DNA of 6,674 nt from Clostridia bacterium (GTDB taxonomy: Bacteria; Bacillota_E; SLMV01; PUMD01), in the NCBI GenBank assembly GCA_003563755.1, contig PWUB01000177.1, forward strand, positions 1 through 6,674, given 5' to 3'. Below the pieces are notes generated by a model. The model worked only from the letters and a program-made list of their open reading frames with translations. It had not been told where the DNA came from and searched no databases. Numbering within the stretch: the stretch's first letter is position 1; each line of letters begins with the position of its first letter. The translations under genes were made by a program, and so were the position numbers. This document shows positions 1 to 5,493 of this stretch, one piece after another.

Positions 1-293
1 AGTATCGTGTCCACCCACGCGGTGGGAAGGCGGGTGTCCAGATCGCTAGACTGTATCATCTCAACGTTTTTAAGTCCGGCCTGGCTGCATCGGGTTCGTA
101 CGGTCTCAAGGACCTCAGCGTTTGAGTCCAGGGCGTAGACCGTGCCGCTGCCGACCAGGCGGGCAGCGGGAATCACGTAGTCTCCGGATCCGCAGCCGAA
201 ATCCAGGATGGTGCTTCCCTCGGTGATGCCGACCCGGGGCAGTACGTCGCGGGCGTGCTCTGCGAGAAAGGACTTGTACTCCATCTCTTCCAA
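1..293 (-). CDS. Class I SAM-dependent methyltransferase, N-terminal part (cut by window edge)
   Basis: Ninety-seven codons are visible and the 3' part lies beyond the left edge. The translation shows a Rossmann-fold methyltransferase. Motif I is ILDFGCGSGDY (about residues 29-39), which binds S-adenosylmethionine. It is followed by an acidic residue ending strand 2 (YALDSN, Asp56) and by SSDLDTRLP (about residues 82-90), typical of the next strand and loop. The family transfers a methyl group from SAM to small molecules, lipids or proteins; the substrate cannot be read from this part. I chose the TTG at 291-293 because GGGGAGG (302-308 on the complement) lies 8 bases upstream. The in-frame ATG at 318-320 would place that site inside the gene and has no ribosome site of its own. 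It is the last visible gene of the minus-strand group, 94 bases after the CooT-like gene, and may or may not share its transcript. Confidence 0.85.
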   Translation of the reverse strand, partial: MEEMEYKSFLAEHARDVLPRVGITEGSTILDFGCGSGDYVIPAARLVGSGTVYALDSNAEVLETVRTRCSQAGLKNVEMIQSSDLDTRLPTAWVDTI

Positions 294-337
294 CGGCCGT
301 GCCTCCCCTCTCCTGGGCATATCACCCGACGAGCGAC

Positions 338-379
338 TGCTCCAGATCAGTACCGGGGCAGGCGGCCTGATCTGGAGCA
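338..379. repeat. Perfect 13-bp inverted repeat between cooT-like and methyltransferase genes
   Basis: TGCTCCAGATCAG (338-350) is exactly complementary to CTGATCTGGAGCA (367-379), with a 16-base GC-rich loop. In RNA this gives a stable hairpin on either strand. There is no T-run on either side, so it is not a standard intrinsic terminator. It could be a processing or stabilising hairpin between two cistrons, a factor-dependent terminator, or a protein-binding site. Confidence 0.7.
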
Positions 380-387
380 TTCGGTCA

Positions 388-576
388 TCAGATTATCAGG
401 GCGTCTTTGCGCGCATCCCAGCTGATGCTGTTCTGTACCGCAAAGACCTTCTTCTCGCCCATCATCCTTCTTGCGTGGACCTTGCCCTCATCCAGGAGGA
501 TCTCGTACTCGGATACATCCTCCCACAGCTTGTTCTCGTCCGATATCTTACCTCTGTATATGGTGACATTGCACAT
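388..576 (-). CDS. CooT-like small nickel-binding protein
   Basis: A complete 62-residue protein starting MCNVTIYRG and ending DALII. The length, the cysteine directly after the initiator Met, and the pattern of a short beta strand, an acidic segment (EDVSEYEILLDEG) and a central G-E-K-K-V-F (about residues 40-45) match the CooT family, earlier called a predicted RNA-binding protein family. In Rhodospirillum rubrum, CooT is a dimer that binds Ni(II) through Cys2 and is linked to nickel loading of carbon monoxide dehydrogenase. The start is well supported: AAGGAAAGGGGG sits just upstream of the ATG at 574-576. A longer in-frame reading from 762 has no ribosome site and runs through the G-rich intergenic hairpin. 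No CODH or other nickel enzyme is in the window, so the client is unknown. Family assignment is by motif recall from a short sequence. Confidence 0.75.
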   Translation of the reverse strand: MCNVTIYRGKISDENKLWEDVSEYEILLDEGKVHARRMMGEKKVFAVQNSISWDARKDALII

Positions 577-653
577 CCCGCTCGACCCCCTTTCCTTCGT
601 GGCATCACCAGGATCTTGGCATGTTCCTGCCTGCCGTATCACCGCCGGCGAGT

Positions 654-698
654 ATATCCCCCTCCCACCACAGGGAGGGCCTGATATGGGTGGGAGGG
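654..698. other. G-rich hairpin with G-quadruplex potential between ecfS and cooT-like genes
   Basis: CCCTCCC (660-666) pairs with GGGAGGG (673-679) around a 6-base loop. ATATC (654-658) pairs with GATAT (683-687) outside it. A second GGGAGGG copy (692-698) could pair with the same C-tract instead. The plus strand carries five G3 runs from 673 to 698 with loops of 1, 8, 1 and 1 bases, which meets the usual G-quadruplex pattern on the template strand of the minus-strand genes. The rest of the 166-base gap (577-742) shows nothing else beyond the cooT-like ribosome site. Confidence 0.6.
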
Positions 699-742
699 AG
701 AGTCTGACGTTAGTCTGTCCCCGACCTAGCCGGCCCATTTGA

Positions 743-1288
743 CTACCTGTCCAACTGCGCACCGATATCTGCGAACACGCCGATGCTTTGGGCTGCTTTC
801 ACCAGGGGAGGAATCAGGATTAGCTGAATCAAGATACCAGGCCAGCTGTTCACCAATCCCACGGTTATGGGTGCCCACAGGGGAACTTGCTCGAGCCCCA
901 TCAGGGGCAGTGCGAAAAACGCAAGGACTCCATATACCAGCCTGCCAGCTAGCATGGAGACGATGAGTGACAGCCAGAGGTTAACTCTCATCCTGAAGAA
1001 GAGCAGTCCCGCGAGGAGCCCGAACACGCCCAGTTCAAAGGTCATCATCACGGCCGTGGGTATTGGAGGCGGCATGCCTGTCAGCAAGCTGCTCAACCCG
1101 GGTGTGATGAGGCCGGCGGTTACTCCAACTATGGGTCCGGCGAGGAAACCTGCGAGAAAGATGGGGATATGCATGGGCAGAAACAGCCTGCCCATCGCCG
1201 GTCCCCCGGCGTAGTGAAAGGCCATGGGTGTCAGTATTCCCAGGGCAACGAACAGGCTGGTGAAGGTGATTGTCTTGGTCGATGTCAT
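743..1288 (-). CDS. ECF transporter S component (substrate-binding membrane subunit)
   Basis: A 181-residue, very hydrophobic protein with about five or six membrane segments (roughly 8-26, 40-62, 83-98, 103-126, 139-163). The stretch GRLFLPMHIPIFLAGF (33-48), followed by GLITPGLSSLLTGMPPP and FELGVFGLLAG, is characteristic of uncharacterised S components of energy-coupling factor transporters. S components bind a vitamin or metal outside the membrane and dock on a shared EcfT plus two ATPases. None of these is nearby, so this is probably a group II system using a module encoded elsewhere. The substrate is not known. The internal MHIP (39-42) recalls the metal-binding Met-His start of CbiM/NikM, but here it lies inside the protein. 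The start has GGAGG at 1296-1300 with a 7-base spacer. The nearby cooT-like gene makes a metal or cofactor role thinkable but not shown. Confidence 0.85.
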   Translation of the reverse strand: MTSTKTITFTSLFVALGILTPMAFHYAGGPAMGRLFLPMHIPIFLAGFLAGPIVGVTAGLITPGLSSLLTGMPPPIPTAVMMTFELGVFGLLAGLLFFRMRVNLWLSLIVSMLAGRLVYGVLAFFALPLMGLEQVPLWAPITVGLVNSWPGILIQLILIPPLVKAAQSIGVFADIGAQLDR

Positions 1289-1321
1289 GATTTTGCCTCC
1301 AATACGTCAGGGATCGATGGT

Positions 1322-1352
1322 AGTGTAGCACAGCTAGCCCAATGTGTGCTAC
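1322..1352 (-). promoter_or_regulatory. Candidate extended -10 promoter overlapped by an 8-12-8 palindromic operator
   Basis: GTAGCACA (1325-1332) and TGTGCTAC (1345-1352) form a perfect inverted repeat with a 12-base centre. On the minus strand, TGCTACACT (1330 down to 1322) reads as an extended -10 (TG-N-TACACT). It would start a leader of about 25-30 bases before the ATG at 1288. No convincing -35 is present, as is allowed for extended -10 promoters. A repressor bound at the palindrome would cover the -10. No known regulator consensus was matched with confidence. Confidence 0.45.
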
Positions 1353-1555
1353 CCATTGGCCGGAATTGATCGCAAAATGGTCGGTATGAAGGAACGGGAC
1401 TTCGGATCCAAGGATGCCCTGTGCGTGTTCGGCAGCTTTGCAACCCGCTCCTGATGGAGGTGAGAGAGCGTAGATTTCTCATGGCTACCCATGGATAAGC
1501 TGTCGTCGGCCGTTGAGCTGGGCAGTGCTCCGCCCTCCATGGTACCCTGAGGGTG

Positions 1556-1635
1556 GTCACCGGTCTCACCCTTGGAGACGGTGACTTCGTCTTTTCACCG
1601 CGTCCCGTATCGAAAGAGACGGGGCGGTACGGTGA
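1556..1635 (+). promoter_or_regulatory. Attenuator-like alternative stem-loops, including a terminator-like hairpin
   Basis: Four segments can pair in mutually exclusive ways. Segment 1 (1556-1567) pairs with segment 2 (1575-1585): an 11-bp stem with one bulged G and a 7-base loop, followed by TTCGTCTTTT (1586-1595), which resembles an intrinsic terminator. Segment 3 (1595-1608) pairs with segment 4 (1619-1635): about 14 bp with a 3-base bulge. Segment 2 can instead pair with segment 3 through CGGTGA (1579-1584) and TCACCG (1595-1600). This 1:2, 2:3, 3:4 layout is what transcription attenuators show. The U-tract is interrupted, so termination efficiency is uncertain. Confidence 0.5.
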
Positions 1636-1643
1636 TCACATCC

Positions 1644-1672
1644 GGGGGCATAGCTCCGGGATGGGATGGGAT
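1644..1672 (+). other. G-quadruplex-type motif in the cassette leader
   Basis: A GGGGG run (1644-1648) is followed after 9 bases by three GGGAT units (1658-1672), giving four G3-or-longer runs with loops of 9, 2 and 2 bases on the sense strand. It could fold in the mRNA about 30 bases upstream of the ribosome site of the next gene. Confidence 0.45.
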
Positions 1673-1721
1673 GGAATGCATCACCCGAGAACGCTACGAG
1701 GGGAGAGGAGCGACCATCGCC

Positions 1722-1928
1722 ATGACAGTATTCAGAGCGGTGTTGGTGGCCATCCTGATCACAGCGATCATCCCGGGAAAGGTACACGCCTATCTCGACC
1801 CTGGGACCGGAAGCCAGCTTTTCCAGGTGCTTCTGGCTCTGTTTGTCGGGGCGGCTTTCACCGTGAAGGTGTATTGGAAGCGCATAATCGACTACTTCCG
1901 TACTCTGACAGGGGGCAGCGATGAGTAG
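1722..1928 (+). CDS. Small exported/membrane protein with YLDPGTGS motif
   Basis: A 68-residue protein. Residues 1-23 look like a signal peptide or first membrane segment (hydrophobic run FRAVLVAILITAIIPG, then VHA just before the motif). YLDPGTGSQLFQ follows (24-35), then a second hydrophobic helix LLALFVGAAFTV (about 37-48) and a basic/aromatic tail KVYWKRIIDYF. Short proteins with YLDPGTGS followed by Q near a membrane helix recur beside surface-polysaccharide genes in many bacteria, to my recollection; no biochemical role is known to me. The ATG at 1722 is preceded by GGGGAGAGGAG with a rather long spacing of 11 bases. Longer in-frame starts run through the structured leader and are unlikely. 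It overlaps the next gene by 8 bases (1921-1928), so translation is probably coupled. The charged C-terminus suggests a cytoplasmic tail. Confidence 0.75.
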   Translation: MTVFRAVLVAILITAIIPGKVHAYLDPGTGSQLFQVLLALFVGAAFTVKVYWKRIIDYFRTLTGGSDE

Positions 1929-3285
1929 GCATCGCGCCTCCTTTCGCGATCCCAGCGGCTTTCTGTTCGAAAGAGAAGGGGTCCTGTACCGGCAGGTCAA
2001 CCGGGAGTACCGACTCAACTATGAACACCTGATGGACTCCGGACTGTACGAGGAACTGGTGGAGGAGGACCTGCTGGTAGCACACCGCGAGGTTGATGCC
2101 GAGCCCGCGGACGGATCCCGGGCCCACGCCGTGCTGCGTCCTCAGCGGGTGCCCTTCATCTCGTATCCCTATGAGTGGAGCTTCGATGCCCTGCGGGATG
2201 CAGCCCTGCTTACCCTCAAGATCCAGGAGCGGGCCCTGGAGTACGACATGATCCTGAAGGATGCCAGCGCCTTCAACGTGCAGTTCCAGGGGACCCGTCC
2301 GCTGTTCATCGATACCCTGTCCTTCGAGGTGTACGAGGAGGGACGCCCCTGGCCCGGGTACCGCCAGTTCTGCCAGCACTTCCTGGCCCCCCTGGCCCTG
2401 ATGTCGCGCGTCGACATCGCCCTGGGCCGAATGCTGTTGGCGCACATAGACGGGATACCGCTGTCGGTGGCCAGCCGTACCCTTCCCCGGCGAAGCTGGC
2501 TTTCCCTGTCCACCCTCCTGCACATCCACCTTCATGCAGCCGGTCAGAGCAGATTCGCCTCGGGCGGCGCCCCCGAGAGGAGGGTCTCGAGGAGGTCCCT
2601 GCAGGGGTTGGTGGACAGCCTTGTATCAGCCGTGAGGAGTATGAAATGGAGACCCAGGGGTGCGTGGAGCGACTATTACGACGGGGGCTCGTACAGCGAC
2701 GAGGGCTTCGCTGAGAAGAAGCGGTTGGTGAGAGAGTATCTGGATCGCATCCGTCCCGGCACGGTGTGGGATCTCGGCTCCAACGTCGGGGTCTTCAGCC
2801 GACTGGCCGCCCGGGATGGGGCGAAGGTGGTATCGGTGGATGCCGATCCGGCGTGCGTTCAGCTCAACTACCGCGAGACTGCCCACCAGGGATGTGATGT
2901 GCTGCCCCTGTGGGTGGATCTCTGCAATCCCAGCCCCGATGTGGGATGGGCGAACCGGGAGCGCGACTCCCTTTCTTCCCGGGGTCCCGCGAATGCGGCG
3001 ATGGCCCTGGCCCTGGTTCACCACCTGGCCATCGGAAACAACGTCCCCCTACCCGAGCTCGCCGAGTACTTCGCCCTGGTGGGTAGGGATCTGATCGTGG
3101 AGTTCGTCCCCAGGGAGGATCCGCGGGTCCGCACCATGCTCAGCTCGCGGAGGGACATCTTCTCCGAGTACCACAGGGAGGGGTTCGAGAAGGCATTCGG
3201 TCGGCACTTCGAGGTGCAAAGGGCTGACACCGTACCCGATTCCGAGCGCATCCTTTATCTTATGCGCGGGAGGGGCCGAACGTGA
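1921..3285 (+). CDS. Two-part SAM-dependent methyltransferase of a cell-surface cassette
   Basis: A 454-residue protein with two regions. The C-terminal half is a class I methyltransferase: VWDLGSNVGVFS (282-293) is the SAM-binding motif I, VVSVDADP (303-310) ends strand 2 with acidic residues, and ALALVHHLAIGNN (362-374) and LIVEFVPREDPRV (391-403) are later core strands. The N-terminal 210 residues form a conserved-looking separate domain beginning RDPSGFLF and including PFISYPYEWSF (78-88), LKDASAFNVQF (112-122), LFIDTLSFE (128-136) and FCQHFLAPLALM (150-161). Proteins of this layout are sometimes labelled NoeA-like after a rhizobial nodulation methyltransferase; I do not transfer that function. 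The acceptor is unknown, but the neighbours suggest a surface glycan or lipid. The ATG lies within the end of the preceding gene, and the TGA overlaps the GTG of the next gene by 4 bases. Confidence 0.85.
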   Translation: MSRHRASFRDPSGFLFEREGVLYRQVNREYRLNYEHLMDSGLYEELVEEDLLVAHREVDAEPADGSRAHAVLRPQRVPFISYPYEWSFDALRDAALLTLKIQERALEYDMILKDASAFNVQFQGTRPLFIDTLSFEVYEEGRPWPGYRQFCQHFLAPLALMSRVDIALGRMLLAHIDGIPLSVASRTLPRRSWLSLSTLLHIHLHAAGQSRFASGGAPERRVSRRSLQGLVDSLVSAVRSMKWRPRGAWSDYYDGGSYSDEGFAEKKRLVREYLDRIRPGTVWDLGSNVGVFSRLAARDGAKVVSVDADPACVQLNYRETAHQGCDVLPLWVDLCNPSPDVGWANRERDSLSSRGPANAAMALALVHHLAIGNNVPLPELAEYFALVGRDLIVEFVPREDPRVRTMLSSRRDIFSEYHREGFEKAFGRHFEVQRADTVPDSERILYLMRGRGRT

Positions 3286-4802
3286 AGAAGAACTACCACC
3301 CCCTCCTGCTTCCCGTGTATGCGGTGCTGTTTTTGTACTCCCACAACGTGGGACAGGTGAGTTTTCGCTTCGTGATCGTGCCCCTGGCCGTGGTCGGGGT
3401 GCTGGCCGCGGCGTCCTACATGTTGGCGCGGCGGCTGGTCTCGAGTGCGGAGCGCGCGGCCCCGGTGGCCACCCTGTTCTGGGTTCTATTGTTCTCCTTC
3501 GGGCGTGTTCATAGCGCGGTCACGGGTACCAGGGTCGCCACCCCCGAGGCAGGGCGGTACTATCCTCTGTTGATCCTGTGGGTCGGTATCTTTGTTGCCA
3601 TCACACGGTGGCTTCTCACCACGAAACGAAACCTGGAGATGACCGGCAGGTTCTTGAACATCGTCGGGGCCATTCTCCTCGTGATCACCGTCGGCACGAT
3701 GTCCGCGAGGATCGTGGTGGGGGAAATGCATCTCAGGCGCCATGAAGCGCTCACCGGCGGGACGCGGACCGTGAACCTCATCGTTTCCGATAAGCCGCCG
3801 GACATTTACTACCTGATACTCGACGGTTATCCCTCCCGGGACACCCTGCAGCAGGTGTACGGCTACGATAACTCTTACTTCATCAAGTCCCTGGAGGACA
3901 TGGGCTTTTACGTCGCTGATGAGAGCAGGAGCAACTACCCGTTGACGATGTTGTCGCTGGCGTCATCCCTGAACATGAGATACCTGCAAGAACTGGAGGA
4001 GGTTTTGGGTGAGCGTTCACGGAACCTCAGCGTTCCCAGGCACCTGATACAGGACAACGTCGTGGCTGCCTCGCTGATCGAGGCCGGGTACAGCTTCTGC
4101 CATTTCAACTCCGGGTGGGGCCCCCCCATCCACAACCCCATGGCAGACGCCAACTACCTCTGCGGGCGCCTGGGCGATGAGTTCACCGAAGCTCTCATCA
4201 ACCTTACGCCTTTCGGGCCCGTGGTAGGGGGTACGGGTGCGAGAAAGCGTGTTCTCTGCGTGCTCTCACGGATTCCCAGGGTGGGAGAGGAGGTCCCCGA
4301 ACCGAGGTTCGTCTTCGCCCACATCCTGCCACCCCATCCGCCCTATCTTTTCGACCGCCACGGGGAACCGCTCCTGCACGGTGAGCTGGAGATGACGGGT
4401 GATGTGTGGAGGAACCGCGATGCATACCTGCAGCAGCTGGGCTTCGTCAACGATCGCGTGATCGCGGTGATCGCGGACATCCTGGAGACCACGCCCGGCC
4501 CCGAGCCCATCATCATCCTCCAGTCGGATCATGGTACTGCCTCCCTCGGCGAGAGGAGCGACGGAGGATGGACGGACCCAGACGTCGAATTCATAAGTGA
4601 GCGCACCAGCATTCTCAATGCCTATCACGTTCCCGAGGAGATTGAGGAGCAGCTGTATCCGTCGATCACACCGGTCAACAGTTTCCGCCTCCTGTTCGGC
4701 TATATGTTCTCAGCGAACCTCGAGCCTCTGCCCGACACGGTCTTCTTCTGCTGTTACTGGCATCCCTACAGCTTCTCCGATGTGACGGACCTTTTGCGCT
4801 GA
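3282..4802 (+). CDS. Membrane-anchored alkaline-phosphatase/sulfatase-superfamily hydrolase or transferase
   Basis: A 506-residue protein. The N-terminal ~145 residues hold about five membrane segments (roughly 6-20, 29-49, 62-75, 94-112, 125-143). The rest is a soluble, probably extracytoplasmic, sulfatase-like domain. PDIYYLILDGY (173-183) supplies the first metal-binding Asp (Asp181). SNYPLTMLSLASSLN (217-231) has Thr222 as the likely nucleophile. FAHILPPHPPYLFD (345-358) and LQSDHG (413-418, Asp416/His417) are the later metal/substrate motifs. The layout matches LtaS- or phosphoethanolamine-transferase-like enzymes in general plan. It lacks the Cys/Ser-x-Pro-x-Arg signature of true formylglycine sulfatases, so phosphate-group transfer or phosphodiester cleavage is more likely than sulfate removal. 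It starts at GTG, with GGGAGGGG (3268-3275) 6 bases upstream, overlapping the methyltransferase stop by 4 bases. It is the last gene of the cassette. Confidence 0.85.
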   Translation: MKKNYHPLLLPVYAVLFLYSHNVGQVSFRFVIVPLAVVGVLAAASYMLARRLVSSAERAAPVATLFWVLLFSFGRVHSAVTGTRVATPEAGRYYPLLILWVGIFVAITRWLLTTKRNLEMTGRFLNIVGAILLVITVGTMSARIVVGEMHLRRHEALTGGTRTVNLIVSDKPPDIYYLILDGYPSRDTLQQVYGYDNSYFIKSLEDMGFYVADESRSNYPLTMLSLASSLNMRYLQELEEVLGERSRNLSVPRHLIQDNVVAASLIEAGYSFCHFNSGWGPPIHNPMADANYLCGRLGDEFTEALINLTPFGPVVGGTGARKRVLCVLSRIPRVGEEVPEPRFVFAHILPPHPPYLFDRHGEPLLHGELEMTGDVWRNRDAYLQQLGFVNDRVIAVIADILETTPGPEPIIILQSDHGTASLGERSDGGWTDPDVEFISERTSILNAYHVPEEIEEQLYPSITPVNSFRLLFGYMFSANLEPLPDTVFFCCYWHPYSFSDVTDLLR

Positions 4803-4816
4803 GAATGGGCCCGTCT

Positions 4817-4854
4817 TCTCGCGGGTTGCGTATCGGGTCATTTCGAGGTTTTTT
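4817..4854 (+). terminator. Weak candidate intrinsic terminator after the cassette
   Basis: TCTCG (4817-4821) can pair with CGAGG (4844-4848, one G-U pair excluded), directly followed by six T residues (4849-4854). The stem is short and the loop is 22 bases, so this is a weak call. It is the only T-run after the 4802 stop. Confidence 0.3.
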
Positions 4855-4916
4855 GTACGGTCGTTACGGGCAGGGTATCTACCGAGTAAACTAAAAATGT
4901 GCGGGAGGAAGAACAC

Positions 4917-5330
4917 ATGAGTTACTTGGTGCCAGGAAGACCTTTCCGGGGAATGAACCGGTTCCCCGGGGATCTCGACTTCACCCGTGATTGGGTCGTG
5001 ATCCTGGGTCCGCCGTTGGCGGATCTCGAAGACAGGGGCGACCACTACCAGCTGGTTGCCGAGGTTGCAGGCATAAACAAGGACGATCTGAGCATCACTG
5101 TCACTGAGACGTCCGTCAGCCTCCAGGCCGTGCAGGAACACCGCGAAGAGATGCAGGAGGGCAACTACCTCAGGAGAGAGCGGCACCGGGGCAGCTTCCA
5201 GCGTACGTTCTCGCTGCCCTCACCGATCTCACCCGAGGAGGCACGGGCCAGGTTCGAAAACGGCGTCCTGACCGTGGATCTGCCGAAAGAAGGACGTTCT
5301 CGGGGCAGGAATCTACAGATCGACGGATAG
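4917..5330 (+). CDS. Small heat shock protein, Hsp20/alpha-crystallin family
   Basis: A 137-residue ATP-independent chaperone that holds unfolding proteins in the cytoplasm as part of large oligomers. The N-terminal arm is short (about 33 residues). The alpha-crystallin domain runs from about 34 (PLADLEDRGDHYQLVAEVAGI) to 123, with the family pattern of NYLRRERHRGSFQRTFSLP (83-101, beta5-6 loop region) and the hallmark ARFENGVLTVDLPK (111-124). The tail has LQI (133-135), equivalent to the I/L-x-I motif that docks on neighbouring dimers. The ATG at 4917 is preferred because GGGAGGAAG lies just upstream. An in-frame GTG at 4899 would put that ribosome site inside the gene. No CIRCE or HAIR-type operator and no clear promoter were found in the 114-base gap upstream. 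It appears to be a unit separate from the cassette. Confidence 0.95.
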   Translation: MSYLVPGRPFRGMNRFPGDLDFTRDWVVILGPPLADLEDRGDHYQLVAEVAGINKDDLSITVTETSVSLQAVQEHREEMQEGNYLRRERHRGSFQRTFSLPSPISPEEARARFENGVLTVDLPKEGRSRGRNLQIDG

Positions 5331-5345
5331 CGAAAATGCCGGAGT

Positions 5346-5458
5346 ATGCCGTACACACCGGGGCGGACCGCGGTAGGACCGGGTGCAATGCCGGGTCCCG
5401 TCTGCAGGGGTGGGGGCACCCGGAGCAGGCGGCCCTTCCGTCCCCGGTGTGACGGCAT
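5346..5458 (+). other. Nested inverted-repeat RNA-like structure between hsp20 and the DUF5658 gene
   Basis: ATGCCGT-A-CACACCGGGG (5346-5363) and CCCCGGTGTGACGGCAT (5442-5458) pair over 17 bp with a single bulged A. Inside, CCGGGTGC (5379-5386) pairs with GCACCCGG (5416-5423). The internal loop also holds a CTGCAG palindrome and G-runs. No T-run follows, so it is not a simple terminator. It ends 35 bases before the ATG at 5494. It could be a leader structure, an RNA-processing or protection element, or an independent small RNA. No known RNA family was recognised. Confidence 0.6.
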
Positions 5459-5493
5459 TGAGCTTTGGATCAGTCTCGCCCGGGGGTGATACG

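Larger units (their letters stand above)
1353..1721 (+). other. Long non-coding leader of the cassette operon
   Basis: No convincing gene lies in these 369 bases between the divergent promoter side and the small-protein start. The region holds an isolated strong ribosome-site sequence GGAGGTGA (1456-1463), a possible 19-codon reading frame (1491-1550), the attenuator-like stems (1556-1635) and a G-tract repeat (1644-1672). No clear -35/-10 pair was found on the plus strand, so the transcription start is unknown. Known riboswitch cores were looked for by eye and not found. Confidence 0.5.

Noticed and set aside
208..742. Plus-strand open frames opposite the methyltransferase and CooT-like genes
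   Set aside because: They have no ribosome sites, are low-complexity Ser/Pro/Arg-rich sequence, and lie antisense to recognised genes.
1381..1440. Minus-strand stretch with ACGCACAGGGCA resembling the start of a c-di-GMP-I riboswitch
   Set aside because: The rest of the core (the GGGACGCAAAGCC part and the receptor stem) is missing in the right order, and the likely promoter of the ECF S gene lies downstream of it.
1376..1454. Short plus-strand reading frame of 25 codons starting MVGMKERDFGS
   Set aside because: No ribosome site precedes either of its ATG codons, and there is no recognisable family; it looks like chance.
1285..1569. Minus-strand open frames of 63-98 codons across the divergent region
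   Set aside because: Composition is Arg/Pro/Thr-rich with no family likeness or ribosome site, and they overlap the candidate operator and leader structures.
4853..4892. Possible hsp20 promoter boxes (TTGTAC with TATCTA, or TTACGG with TAAACT, each at 17-base spacing)
   Set aside because: Each box matches the sigma-70 consensus at only about half of its positions or fewer, too weak to list as a promoter.
5364..5441. Bacterial SRP RNA or another known RNA inside the hsp20-DUF5658 gap
   Set aside because: The conserved GGAAG-type tetraloop region and internal-loop bases of SRP RNA are absent, and no other known RNA core was recognised.
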